Of a stretch of 39,868 nucleotides of DNA, positions 28,638-38,800 are shown piece by piece. Each line of letters opens with the position of its first letter. Within the stretch, counting starts at the first letter, position 1. Source of the stretch: Clostridiales bacterium Firm_05 (GTDB lineage Bacteria; Bacillota; Clostridia; Oscillospirales; Ruminococcaceae); contig LVAK01000077.1 of NCBI GenBank assembly GCA_001604035.1, forward strand, positions 1-39,868, read 5' to 3'. Both the position numbers and the translations under genes were made by a program. Below the pieces are notes generated by a model that was given only the letters and a program-made list of their open reading frames with translations, made no database searches and was not told the DNA's origin.

Positions 28638-31091
28638 TTAGTCTATTGATTTAAGCGATTCGGCCATATTTATCCTTTCAAGCTTTTTCATCATGAAAAT
28701 ATCAACAATGAAATTGAACAGGAAAGTGAGAATGATACTGTACAGAAAACTTATAGGCTCTATCCTGACCTTAAATGATACAAGATCAACGATTATCTGT
28801 GCCATAATAAAACGATGCAGTATTATTCCAAGCACTATTCCTAATGCCGAACCTATAGCAGTCAGTACGATATTTTCTCGTAAAACATAGGCTGAGGTCT
28901 CTTTTCTGAAGAATCCCAAAACCTTTATTGTGGCTATTTCACGACTTCTTTCCGTTATATTTATATTAGTGAGATTATATATAACAATAAATGCAAGTCC
29001 GGCTGCGCTGGCAATTACCAGCAGAACGATATAATTGAGACTGCTCATTGTATTTGCCATTCGTTCTTTAAGATCATCATATATGATCGTTGTGTTAACG
29101 TATTTATCCTTTGATATCGGGGCAGACAGCTTATTTATATCACTTTTTTCAGGATAATTAACAAAAGCGGCATTATACACAGTCGGATGGCTGAGCTGCT
29201 TCTCTATCGTTTCAGGCGAGATAAATATATAATTATAGACATGATTTTCAAATACGCCTGTAACTTTTAAATGCAGTTCGTGCAGCTCACTGTCACGCAG
29301 AGTTATCTCATCTCCAACATCTGCACTGTAGCGTTCCATTATACTGTTGCTGACTATCGCCTCATTTAATCCAGGAGTATCGACCTTATCACCGTTCATC
29401 GTTCTGAAATGCATGAAACTGTCTATATCCTCGTAGCTTTCAGGGATCATCAGATCTATGCTCTTTACCTTGTTTCCGTAAAGGATATCCCAATTGCTTT
29501 TGCGGTAGAATACGTATTTATCAGCGCTGCTGTCGAGCTTTTCAGTAATGCTATCCGGTATTTTTCCATTATCGGTGTTATTGAACATTATCGATGCATC
29601 AGCTACAAGTATCTCATTATACTGATCATCAGCAAAGCCGGCAATAGAGTCCTTTAATCCGAATCCAGCCAGCAGAAGTGCCATGCATCCGCTTATTCCG
29701 GTTATCATCATGAAAAATCTCTTTTTGTAGCGGAATATATTTCTCAGAGATACCTTGTGCAGGAATTTAAGTCTGTTCCATATGATCGGCAGATGCTCCA
29801 GCAATACACGCTTTCCTGCTTTTGGAGCCTTTGGCCGCATAAGACCGGCTGAATTTTCCGAAAGCTCATGACGGCATGAAAGCCATGTTACGCCCATAGA
29901 GCACAGCAGCGAGACGATCAGAGCTGTAATGGCAAGCTTAAAGTCGAATACAAACCTCATCGGGATGTGTATATACATCATTTTATATGTGATCCATATT
30001 ACTCCCGGGAAGAGGAATATGCCAATGGTATAACCTATTATGCAACCAAGTAATGCTGCGCTTCCGGAATAGAAAAGATAGCGCCCGATTATTGAAAAAT
30101 CTGAATAACCAAGAGCTTTGAATACTCCGATCTGTGTTCGTTGTTCTTCTACCATTCGGCTCATTGTCGTCATGCATACAAGTGCAGCAACAAGTATAAA
30201 AAATATAGGGAAGACTCGTGCGACCTGTTCAACTATTTCCGAATCACTTTCAAAGCAGGCGTAGCCGATATTCGTATTCCGGTCAAGAAGATAAGTTTTC
30301 GGAGCCTCTCTGGCCGGGAGCCCCATAGAGTCCATAAATTTGATGCTGCTCAATTTTGCCTGTTCAGCTGCAAGCTTATCCCATTTGTCTCTTCTGGCGT
30401 CGATATAGTCATCGTACTCATCGGAATATATCTCATAATCCTGGTCGAATTTGATGTATAGTTCACTGTATCGCTTTATTTCAAAGGCTTCTGGGAGGAT
30501 ATATATATATCCGCTTACAGAGCCATTGCCTATCGATGTAGTGCCTCGTTCAAAATTGACATAATACGGGGAATTAACTGTTCCGACGACCGTGAAGGCT
30601 GACATTTTTAAAGAATCTGCTGTTTCCTCACTGTTCACATCTGATACGACAAGCTTACTGTCCAATGGAGGAAGCTTCGCCATGTCGGCATCGACTACAC
30701 ATTCATCAGGAGATTGCGGCATACGTCCGCTCACGATCTCAGGACGATTGATATTAACTGGAAGCGAATGAACTCTCAGGACATTTTCCTTCGCTTTCTT
30801 ATAGTTGAAAATAACATCAAGCTCATAAGCTGTTTCAGAATATCTTACATCATCCTGGTCTGCAAAAAAATCTGCGTCTTCTTCAGCCCAGCCGTCTGTT
30901 GAGACCAATCTAAGGTCATATAATTCGTGCTCATTCATAAAACTGCCTATAGTATTGACCATAGAAGGAGTTGTTATCCGGACTCCGGAAAAAAATCCTA
31001 CTCCAAGAGCTATTATGGCCAGGATAGCAAGATACCTTCCAAGGCTCCCACGTATCTCTCTCAGCGCAGCCTTTTTCATTACTGATCTCAT
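28638..31091 (-). CDS. ABC transporter permease, FtsX/MacB-like
   Basis: MKKAALREIRGSLGRYLAILAIIALGVGFFSG; C-terminal ITERSREIATIKVLGFFRKE. Confidence 0.92.
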   Translation of the reverse strand: MRSVMKKAALREIRGSLGRYLAILAIIALGVGFFSGVRITTPSMVNTIGSFMNEHELYDLRLVSTDGWAEEDADFFADQDDVRYSETAYELDVIFNYKKAKENVLRVHSLPVNINRPEIVSGRMPQSPDECVVDADMAKLPPLDSKLVVSDVNSEETADSLKMSAFTVVGTVNSPYYVNFERGTTSIGNGSVSGYIYILPEAFEIKRYSELYIKFDQDYEIYSDEYDDYIDARRDKWDKLAAEQAKLSSIKFMDSMGLPAREAPKTYLLDRNTNIGYACFESDSEIVEQVARVFPIFFILVAALVCMTTMSRMVEEQRTQIGVFKALGYSDFSIIGRYLFYSGSAALLGCIIGYTIGIFLFPGVIWITYKMMYIHIPMRFVFDFKLAITALIVSLLCSMGVTWLSCRHELSENSAGLMRPKAPKAGKRVLLEHLPIIWNRLKFLHKVSLRNIFRYKKRFFMMITGISGCMALLLAGFGLKDSIAGFADDQYNEILVADASIMFNNTDNGKIPDSITEKLDSSADKYVFYRKSNWDILYGNKVKSIDLMIPESYEDIDSFMHFRTMNGDKVDTPGLNEAIVSNSIMERYSADVGDEITLRDSELHELHLKVTGVFENHVYNYIFISPETIEKQLSHPTVYNAAFVNYPEKSDINKLSAPISKDKYVNTTIIYDDLKERMANTMSSLNYIVLLVIASAAGLAFIVIYNLTNINITERSREIATIKVLGFFRKETSAYVLRENIVLTAIGSALGIVLGIILHRFIMAQIIVDLVSFKVRIEPISFLYSIILTFLFNFIVDIFMMKKLERINMAESLKSID

Positions 31092-31095
31092 GCTG

Positions 31096-31800
31096 TTACC
31101 ACTCTATTTCAGAGACATCTTTGACGATGTCATTCTTTCTGATATTGGATATTGTTCCGCTTTTGACAGTTATGACTCTGTCTGCCATAGCTGATATAGC
31201 CTGATTATGAGTTATAACGATAACGGTCATTCCTGTATTCCGACAGGTGTCCTGCAAAAGCTTAAGTACAGATTTACCTGTATTATAATCAAGCGCTCCT
31301 GTAGGTTCGTCACACAACAGAAGCTTAGGATTCTTTGCCAGCGCTCTTGCTATTGCTACTCTCTGCTGTTCCCCACCGGATAGCTGTGCAGGAAAATTCT
31401 TTATTCTCTCAGAAAGTCCGACTTGCCTGAGAACTTCAGATGCATCCAGAGGCTCTTTACATATCTGTGCAGCCAGTTCAACGTTTTCGAGTGCTGTCAG
31501 ATTTGGAACAAGATTGTAGAACTGGAATACAAATCCAACATCATATCTTCTGTAAGCGGTAAGATCGTGCTTGCCCAAAGCTGAAATATCTTTACCGTCA
31601 AGAAAAACATTGCCGGAGGTAAGGTTATCCATTCCTCCAAGAATATTCAGTATCGTAGTTTTTCCTGCACCGGAAGCTCCTACTATAACGCAGAACTCCC
31701 CCTTTTCGATCTCGAAGTTTACTCCGTTCAGAGCTTTTATCTCAAGCTCTCCGGTTTTATAAATTTTGCTTACATTTTTAAATTCAACATATGTGCTCAT
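31096..31800 (-). CDS. ABC transporter ATP-binding protein (LolD/MacB-type)
   Basis: Walker [14 protein letters not shown]; signature [32 protein letters not shown]. Confidence 0.95.
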   Translation of the reverse strand: MSTYVEFKNVSKIYKTGELEIKALNGVNFEIEKGEFCVIVGASGAGKTTILNILGGMDNLTSGNVFLDGKDISALGKHDLTAYRRYDVGFVFQFYNLVPNLTALENVELAAQICKEPLDASEVLRQVGLSERIKNFPAQLSGGEQQRVAIARALAKNPKLLLCDEPTGALDYNTGKSVLKLLQDTCRNTGMTVIVITHNQAISAMADRVITVKSGTISNIRKNDIVKDVSEIEW

Positions 31801-31813
31801 AGCTCCATCCTTT

Positions 31814-32419
31814 TCAAATGACGATATCCGCTTTCTCCTTCGGTTTATATGCTTTATAATAATGATCTTCGGCAGGAAAATAACGTTCAGAATACTTCTT
31901 TATTATAGCATCTCGATCGCCGATATAGCCGTCACGCTTCAATACTCTTTCAAGCCGTTCTTTCTGAGGCACATCTATATATATCATATAGTCAAATGCA
32001 CCTGAAAGTTCCTTTCTCATCAGAAATACGCCTTCTACAATTACAATACTTCCGCAAGGGATATCGCATGAGCAGACTATATACTTGTCGTTCTCTTTGT
32101 CATAAAGCTCGAAGGGCTTTGGCTGAGCGCCTTTTTTGATCGGAGCGATCAATTCCTGCATGAAATAATCATACCTCCATTGGAGATAATAATATTGTTC
32201 CCACTGAGGATAATCATCATTATACCTTACAGCCTTCGGATGAATAAAATCATCGATATGCAATAAAACTGCGTTATGTCCAAGTTCGGAAAGCCTGAGC
32301 CTGAGTTGCTCTGAAATAGTGCTTTTTCCTGCCCCTCCAGCACCATCTATGCCTATAACAAGAGTTTGATCGATTTTATATAAAGATCTGATCTTTCCGA
32401 TTATATCGTTTATTTCCAT
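31814..32419 (-). CDS. Uridine kinase-like P-loop kinase
   Basis: IGIDGAGGAGKSTISEQL; LLHIDDFIHPKAVRYN; VIVEGVFLMRKEL. Confidence 0.85.
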   Translation of the reverse strand: MEINDIIGKIRSLYKIDQTLVIGIDGAGGAGKSTISEQLRLRLSELGHNAVLLHIDDFIHPKAVRYNDDYPQWEQYYYLQWRYDYFMQELIAPIKKGAQPKPFELYDKENDKYIVCSCDIPCGSIVIVEGVFLMRKELSGAFDYMIYIDVPQKERLERVLKRDGYIGDRDAIIKKYSERYFPAEDHYYKAYKPKEKADIVI

Positions 32420-32451
32420 AATAACTCTCCTGTATCATAAACTATGTTCAC

Positions 32452-32480
32452 ATTTTATCATATTGCTATTTTTTTGTCAA
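32452..32480 (-). promoter_or_regulatory. Sigma-A-type promoter of the uridine-kinase/ABC transporter unit
   Basis: On - strand TTGACA (32475-32480) - 17 bp - TAAAAT (32452-32457). Confidence 0.75.
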
Positions 32481-32486
32481 TAGTTG

Positions 32487-32530
32487 GCAAAAACAAATAT
32501 CCCACCGAAAAGCTCCGATGGGATACTTGT
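32487..32530 (-). terminator. Rho-independent terminator of the SGNH esterase gene
   Basis: ACAAGUAUCCCAUCG/CGGUGGGAUAUUUGU 15-bp stem (two G-U) followed by UUUUU on - transcript. Confidence 0.88.
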
Positions 32531-32542
32531 TTTATCCGATAA

Positions 32543-34462
32543 TTACTTTATTAATCCGATTCCCTGTATAGTAAAATTAGAATTAGCGTTTTCAACTTTG
32601 ATCGATACGTCAAGATCACCGGCTGTATCCTGATAGTAGCCAAGCTCTGCGTCAGGACCACCCCATGTATACTGTTTATTACCGCTTATCTTAGTTGATT
32701 TGCCGTTCACAGTTACAATGATATTGCCCATTCCTGTGCTGTTTGCCGTAAATACTACGATAAAGCCCTTTGCATTTACCTTGAAAGTCATCGGATTATT
32801 TGCGCTGTTCTTCTGGAAATTATAACTGTAAGGCAGTTTTCCTTGGCCATAGCCATTTCCTCTTGTGAATGAACCAGCATTAAATCCGTCAAGTTTTGAA
32901 GGATCAACGTTTACACAATCAGCATATTCTGAACCATATGCATATGTTGTCGGAATGATGTAGGAATCAGAACGATTTTCCGTTCTCATAGCCTGACGGA
33001 AGAAGTATGCCAAGCAATCAGCAACATACTGTCCGCCCTTTTCGTGTGGATGATATTCATCTTGGAAATAATCATCAGGCTGTAATAATTTAGTGTTGAA
33101 CGCCTTTGTCAAAGCATCAGCCATGCTTATGATCGGTACATCAAAATTCTTACCGGCAGCAACCATCTGTGTCTGGCTCGAGAAGCCCCCCTTTGAGCGA
33201 TTGATAAGAACAACTACCGCAGGCTCATTAGGCTGTGAAAGGCATTTCTTGATAAGGCTCTCGAAACACTTCTTATACATAATATCTTCGTGATCGTTTA
33301 CAGAGAACTCAAGGAATATAATATCAGGATTATTCTTTATCACATTGTCCTCACAGCGAACAAGACCAACAACAGATGAAGTGCCTGAAAGTCCAGCGTT
33401 GATTTCCTTGAAGGAACCTTTTGCAAATGTCTGCTCAACATATTTTGAGAATGGCTTTGAATAATTCGTACCCTCTGTAATTGAGCCACCAAGATAAGCT
33501 ATTGTTAATGGCTCTCCGTTTTCAGCAGCTTCAAGTTTGGAAGTAAGCCTGTATGTATTTCCCATGCTATTTATTGACGTTTTATAGAAATCAATAAATC
33601 CTGCTGATGCTGTTTCCTGATAGTCATCCCACTTGTTGTCCGGCTTAGGCGGCTCAGGCCATTCAGTAAGGTCACCGAGAATGAACTGCTGATGAAGCAC
33701 GAGATCGGCTACATCAAGTTTTTTATCTCTGTTGACATCAGCCGCCTTGAGGTCAGAACCGCCGGTGATACTGCTGTCAATGATTGCCTCCTTCATAAGG
33801 CAGGTATCAAATCCGTCGATAATACCATCAAAATCGAGATCACCGAGAACGACCTTTTTAGGTCCGCCTGCACCTGTTATAACTGTACCCGCCGGAGCAG
33901 CAACAGCATCGTCGATATAGAATGATATCTCAGAATCTACAGTTTCAACATAAAATACCATAGAAGATGCATCTTCCGGTATCTGATAATTGGTATTGGA
34001 TAGCTGTACCCACTCCCCCTTATTAGCTGTAACTGTAGCTATATTGCTATAATTTGCCTTTCCGTCAGCACCATTGTACTGCAAAGTAAGCTTAAACGTT
34101 TCCTCAGCGCTGCCGCTTGTATACATTACATTTACACTGAAGCTGTACTCCTGTCCAGGAATAAACTCAGTTGAATCAAGCTCCTTTGATGCACCATTCC
34201 ATGAAGCTGCTCTGTCCTGACAGTAAAGAGAACTGCTGCCAGAAAAAGAGTTGTCAGAACTTACTGACACAGAGGCTGAACCCCGTCCGCCCCAGTCACC
34301 TTTCCCTGATTCAAATGTATCATAGAAAATGGCTGGTAATTCTTTTTCTTCAGCTTTAACTGAAAGTCCGCTGCTCATCGGACAAGCTTGTATCAATGCT
34401 GCACACATTGAAGCTGCTGTTGCTGCTGAAATCAACATACGATTTTTCTTTTTTTGGATCAT
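32543..34462 (-). CDS. Dockerin-containing SGNH/GDSL-type carbohydrate esterase (signal peptide - CBM - dockerin - SGNH - C-terminal beta domain)
   Basis: Dockerin loops DLDFDGIIDGFD and DVNRDKKLDVAD; SGNH blocks YLGGSIT, SVND, DEYHPHEKG; CBM22-like N-terminal module. Confidence 0.88.
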   Translation of the reverse strand: MIQKKKNRMLISAATAASMCAALIQACPMSSGLSVKAEEKELPAIFYDTFESGKGDWGGRGSASVSVSSDNSFSGSSSLYCQDRAASWNGASKELDSTEFIPGQEYSFSVNVMYTSGSAEETFKLTLQYNGADGKANYSNIATVTANKGEWVQLSNTNYQIPEDASSMVFYVETVDSEISFYIDDAVAAPAGTVITGAGGPKKVVLGDLDFDGIIDGFDTCLMKEAIIDSSITGGSDLKAADVNRDKKLDVADLVLHQQFILGDLTEWPEPPKPDNKWDDYQETASAGFIDFYKTSINSMGNTYRLTSKLEAAENGEPLTIAYLGGSITEGTNYSKPFSKYVEQTFAKGSFKEINAGLSGTSSVVGLVRCEDNVIKNNPDIIFLEFSVNDHEDIMYKKCFESLIKKCLSQPNEPAVVVLINRSKGGFSSQTQMVAAGKNFDVPIISMADALTKAFNTKLLQPDDYFQDEYHPHEKGGQYVADCLAYFFRQAMRTENRSDSYIIPTTYAYGSEYADCVNVDPSKLDGFNAGSFTRGNGYGQGKLPYSYNFQKNSANNPMTFKVNAKGFIVVFTANSTGMGNIIVTVNGKSTKISGNKQYTWGGPDAELGYYQDTAGDLDVSIKVENANSNFTIQGIGLIK

Positions 34463-34518
34463 TGATCATCCACTCCTTAAATAAAAAAAATAGAATGTTT
34501 TTGTTCAGGATAGGAGAA

Positions 34519-34545
34519 ACAGCCGTACTTTAAGTACAGCTGTTC
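34519..34545 (-). repeat. Intergenic hairpin (3' of xylanase gene, 5' of esterase gene)
   Basis: AACAGCUGUACUU-A-AAGUACGGCUGUU, one G-U wobble on - transcript. Confidence 0.65.
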
Positions 34546-34587
34546 TTCCTGATTTGTCCCTTACAATAAATTTTGGTATTTATCAAT

Positions 34588-34621
34588 CTGCCCGGACGTA
34601 TTGTGCAGATAGTCCGGGCAG
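34588..34621 (-). repeat. Intergenic hairpin immediately after xylanase stop codon
   Basis: CTGCCCGGAC-14nt-GTCCGGGCAG, perfect 10-bp GC-rich stem without U-tract. Confidence 0.7.
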
Positions 34622-34627
34622 TATCGA

Positions 34628-37600
34628 TCACTTAAACTGCCACCAGTCAAAGTTTACATCGCCGCTGAATATAAAGTATACATCCTTCTTGCCGCTGATG
34701 CTGTTTACCGGATAAGTAACTTCAGTCATCTTGCCGCCGCCAGGTATCTCAGCATAGCCGATAACATCGCCTGTTGGACTTCCGGCACAGATCTTGATAG
34801 CTGCACCATTAGTTGAAGAAGCATTTATTGTTATGCTGTCACTTCCGTTATTGAAGTTAGCTCCTGTAACCTTGATCCATTCGCCCTTTGCGCCACGAAC
34901 TGTTGTGTCACGTAAACCGTCAACAACGATATTCTTGGTCTGGTTTGACATTGTCTCAGCCTGAACCTTGTTGTACGGGTTGAGAGTTTCGATCTGAGAA
35001 CAGCCCTTCATATCGCCTGAGCAAGAGAACTTGCCGTTGCTGAATGTAGCCTCATTGATCTGAGTTGAACGATAGTTACCGTCCTTGCTGTCCTTGCTGC
35101 GGTCATTAGGCCATGAACTATCGATGAATGTGTTGCCCATACGGATAGACTGCTGACGTGAATGGTATGCAACATAATACTTGTCCTTGAAGTAAATGAT
35201 AGAGTGGTGGTTGTTACCGCCGTTATCTATTCTCTGTGAACCAGTATTCTTGAATACATTTCCGGCAAGGTTGCTTTCTCCCCAAGACAGAGGATTTGTT
35301 GAGGTCATGTAGAGGATATCTGCATTTCCAAAGTTTACGCCGTTAACAGTCTTGTTTCCAACATCCCAGTTGGAGCAGTATGAATAGTACCATGTATCGC
35401 CGATTTTAATTACACTTGAATCTTCGAAGAGGTATGGGATATCCATTTTAACTGGATTCTGAGCAAGTGAGATCATGTCTTTACCAAGCTTAACAACTCT
35501 GCCTGTACCCGGCTTAGCAGGGTCGACACCGTTCTTACGTCCGCCGCCGAAGAAGAGGTAAGCTTCATCTGTTTTTTCATCATAGTATACGCCTGGGTCG
35601 AACATCCACTCAACATCACTGCAGTTAGGGCTGCCGTGTGTAAGAAGAGCGTGTCCGATAGGATCTGACCAAGGACCTGTTGGGCTGTCAGCTGTAACAA
35701 CACCAATGCCGCCGCCGCTGTTTGCAAAATAGAGGAAGAACTTAGGCTTGCCATCGATCATCTTCCAGCAAGCATCAGGTGCCCATGCGGCACTTGCCCA
35801 TGAACAGCATCCGTTAGTTGTTCTGCCGTTATTCTTAGCTATCGGAATAGCGCCGTGGTCAGTCCAGTTTACCATATCTGCTGTAGATACGCAGTTGATT
35901 GTACCTGAATTGTATGTATTGATCTGCATTCTGCCGTCTTTGTAGTACTCGATGGCATCATTTGTTGTGTAGATGTAAAGTCTTCCGTCATAAACCATCC
36001 AACCCGGATCAGCGCCGAAACGCTGAGTTGTCATAGGATTGTTTTCGCCGTCCTTTTTCCAGCTTGAATTCAAGCTAATGCCGCTGAAGAGTTTTTCCAT
36101 TTCTGTGAAATCGATATCTCTTTCAGCTACAGGGAATTCCTTGATCTTGCCAAGGAGGAACTGCTGAATGAGAAGAAGGTCGTTTACCTCATACTTGCCG
36201 CTCTTATCAACGTCAGCAGCCTGCTTTGTCTTGCTGTCCTCGAAACCGCCTTCAAGAAGACCGATACGTCCGAGAGTAAGATCGAATCCTGTAATAGTTC
36301 CGTCAAAATCTATATCGCCGAGTCTAACAGTCTTAACTATAGGCTTTCCTGCACCAGGAACTACTGTTCCTGCTACTGCGCCAACTACATCGTCAACGTA
36401 GAAGTTGTTGTAAACGCCATCATCATTTGTAGCTGACTCAACGTAGATAGCAGCATTTGTTGCGCCCTCAGGGATCGTATAATTTGTATTTGAAAGCTGG
36501 ATCCACTCGCCCTTTGAAACTGTGCCGCTTGCTATCTCATCATAATAAACTTCATTGTCAGCACCTGTGTACTGGAGCTTCATCATGAATGTATCGGTCT
36601 CATTATCGCCGTCCATGTAGCAAACATTTGCGGAGAAGCTGAATTCCTTACCAGCCTCAAACGGATTGCTGCTGAGATCGTACTTTGCACCGTTCCAGCC
36701 GGCTGTTCTGCCCTTTACGAGGAGAGACTCGCTGCCCTCGTAAGCGGCTCTTCCGCTTGTGAGAACTTCCTCACAGAATCTCGTATCCCAGCCTTCAGTT
36801 GAGCCTTCAAATGTATGGTGGAAGTAGTATCCGTTCTCATCCGGCTCAACAGGTGTAGGCGGTGTAGGTGTGAAACCTGTGCTTCCCGGACCTGTATATG
36901 GTGTACCTACACCCCACTTGCTGTCTGGAAGCATTGAATAAAGCTTGTTATAAGCTGCCTTAGGCTGGTTGCTTGTGTCACGGAGAGTACCGTTTGCACC
37001 AGAACCAAGCCATGAGTTAGAGTCGTTTGGTCCCCAGATCTGGAACAAAGTTACACGACCTGTTCCCTGCGGATTATCGTTCCAGTCCATAGCTGCCTGA
37101 CACAATGCACCGTACTTTGTAGCCTGATCGTTGTTGTTGAACTTAACAACATTGTTATCCTTAAGGGATACATCGAGCTCTGTGATCTGAACTTCACATC
37201 CAATAGACAGATACTTCTTCATAGCGGTTACATAATTGCTTACACCAGAGAAGCCGTCATATCCTGCATTAACATGTGACTGCATTCCGACACCGTCGAG
37301 AAGTCCCTTCTTATAGAGACTGTTACACATATTATAAATGCAGTCTCTCTTGTGATCCCAGTATTCGTTATAATCATTGTAGAACAGCTTGCAGGTGCTT
37401 GGGGCATACTTTCTTGCGTAAGTAAATGCTTTTTCTACAAAACTGTTATCTCCGTAGACCTGTACCCATGCAGACTTACCGCCCTGTCCCTGAATATTGC
37501 TGTCTCCGGCTTCTCTTGCGCCGCCGTAGCTTCTTGTGCGGTTAGAATCATCAGAAACACATTCGTTACATACATCGTATGCAAAGAGATCAAGTGAAGG

Positions 37601-38563
37601 ATACTGTGTCTTGAAAGCATTGAACATATTCTTTATGTAGCTTTCCATACGCGCATCCATTGTGCTCTTATCAGCCCAAGAGCCGTTATTCTGAAGGTTA
37701 GTCTTAAAGAACCAGGAAGGTGTCTGGCTATGCCATACGAATGTATGACCACGGAAGCCGATATTATTCTTTACACAGAAATCAGCAATAGCTGAGCACT
37801 GATTAAGTGAAACAGCAATATTATTGCCTGATGACTGACTCTGAACCATAGTTCCCTGAGGCTTTGTCTCATTCTCACACTCGATACTGTTGAAGTCCTT
37901 GATATAGTCAGCACAGATCGTTGAGTTTCTTACTGTAGTGCCGTTAAGGATATTTCCCACACGGAAGTAGTTTGCAAACTCATCTTTGAGGCCTTTTCCG
38001 GAAGGTGCTGCATAAACAACATTTGCAGATCTCTCCTCGGTAATGAGAACATCGTCGAAGCTGAAATCATTTGTGGATTCTGTTGTGATAGTCAGCAGAT
38101 ATTCAAATGTGTTTTCAGGAGCTTCATATGAAGCAGAAAGCTCTGTCCACTCTCCGCCATTAACGCTCTTTGTAATGATCTCCTTTATTGTCTCTTCCTC
38201 TGTGTCGTTATCCTTGTAAAGAAGGCTAACATGGAATACTTCATCAGTTTCGCTGTATACCTTAAAACTGTAGTCGTATTTCTTTCCGCCTTCAAGGTAG
38301 AAACCCTTTGAAGAAGCAACGCCTGATTCAGGGCTTGTTCTTCCGGTTATGGTCATACCTCTTGTACCATCATAGCCTGCGCCATTAATAGCTGTCAGTC
38401 TACTTGCTTCATCGTTTGCATACCAGCCCTCATAATCTGTCTCGAAGCCGTTATATACAACTTCGGCAGCGTAGGTGCGAGCTGTGAGCTCCGGAGCAAC
38501 TACGATGAGGCCGGCGGTGCATGCTGCAGCAGTTGCAGCAGACACGATTCTCCTAAATTTCAT
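34628..38563 (-). CDS. Multimodular cellulosomal xylan-degrading enzyme: signal peptide - CBM22-like - GH10 - PT linker - CBM22-like - dockerin - GH43 - CBM6-like
   Basis: GH10: GHTFVWHSQTPSWFF, acid/base DVCNE, nucleophile ITELDV; dockerin DIDFDGTITGFD / DVDKSGKYEVND; GH43: GADPGWMVYDGRLYIYTT, MFDPGVYYD, LFEDSSVIKIGDTWYYSYCS; C-terminal VQAETMSNQ...FDWWQFK. Confidence 0.93.
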   Translation of the reverse strand: MKFRRIVSAATAAACTAGLIVVAPELTARTYAAEVVYNGFETDYEGWYANDEASRLTAINGAGYDGTRGMTITGRTSPESGVASSKGFYLEGGKKYDYSFKVYSETDEVFHVSLLYKDNDTEEETIKEIITKSVNGGEWTELSASYEAPENTFEYLLTITTESTNDFSFDDVLITEERSANVVYAAPSGKGLKDEFANYFRVGNILNGTTVRNSTICADYIKDFNSIECENETKPQGTMVQSQSSGNNIAVSLNQCSAIADFCVKNNIGFRGHTFVWHSQTPSWFFKTNLQNNGSWADKSTMDARMESYIKNMFNAFKTQYPSLDLFAYDVCNECVSDDSNRTRSYGGAREAGDSNIQGQGGKSAWVQVYGDNSFVEKAFTYARKYAPSTCKLFYNDYNEYWDHKRDCIYNMCNSLYKKGLLDGVGMQSHVNAGYDGFSGVSNYVTAMKKYLSIGCEVQITELDVSLKDNNVVKFNNNDQATKYGALCQAAMDWNDNPQGTGRVTLFQIWGPNDSNSWLGSGANGTLRDTSNQPKAAYNKLYSMLPDSKWGVGTPYTGPGSTGFTPTPPTPVEPDENGYYFHHTFEGSTEGWDTRFCEEVLTSGRAAYEGSESLLVKGRTAGWNGAKYDLSSNPFEAGKEFSFSANVCYMDGDNETDTFMMKLQYTGADNEVYYDEIASGTVSKGEWIQLSNTNYTIPEGATNAAIYVESATNDDGVYNNFYVDDVVGAVAGTVVPGAGKPIVKTVRLGDIDFDGTITGFDLTLGRIGLLEGGFEDSKTKQAADVDKSGKYEVNDLLLIQQFLLGKIKEFPVAERDIDFTEMEKLFSGISLNSSWKKDGENNPMTTQRFGADPGWMVYDGRLYIYTTNDAIEYYKDGRMQINTYNSGTINCVSTADMVNWTDHGAIPIAKNNGRTTNGCCSWASAAWAPDACWKMIDGKPKFFLYFANSGGGIGVVTADSPTGPWSDPIGHALLTHGSPNCSDVEWMFDPGVYYDEKTDEAYLFFGGGRKNGVDPAKPGTGRVVKLGKDMISLAQNPVKMDIPYLFEDSSVIKIGDTWYYSYCSNWDVGNKTVNGVNFGNADILYMTSTNPLSWGESNLAGNVFKNTGSQRIDNGGNNHHSIIYFKDKYYVAYHSRQQSIRMGNTFIDSSWPNDRSKDSKDGNYRSTQINEATFSNGKFSCSGDMKGCSQIETLNPYNKVQAETMSNQTKNIVVDGLRDTTVRGAKGEWIKVTGANFNNGSDSITINASSTNGAAIKICAGSPTGDVIGYAEIPGGGKMTEVTYPVNSISGKKDVYFIFSGDVNFDWWQFK

Positions 38564-38800
38564 CAGGATACCCCCTTATTATAAATGAATGTTTCTCGGC
38601 AGTCTATCCAAATATTGCCGATTCCGTACCAGATTTTGCTAATGTGCAGATATATCTCCTTTTTTAATAGGTTCCGGCATCTTCTGAAGCATAAAGAAAG
38701 GCGTTCCGGAACATATAAACTCATGCTTATGTCCAAGCACGAACGCTCAGCTTAAAAAAGTACACAATTTATCTATACACACTTTGCATCTTCTGTGTCT

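Noticed and set aside
34628-38563. Two enzymes fused by an assembly error (GH10 and GH43)
   Set aside because: One continuous frame with linker, CBM and internal dockerin; such multimodular architectures are known in ruminococcal cellulosomal enzymes.
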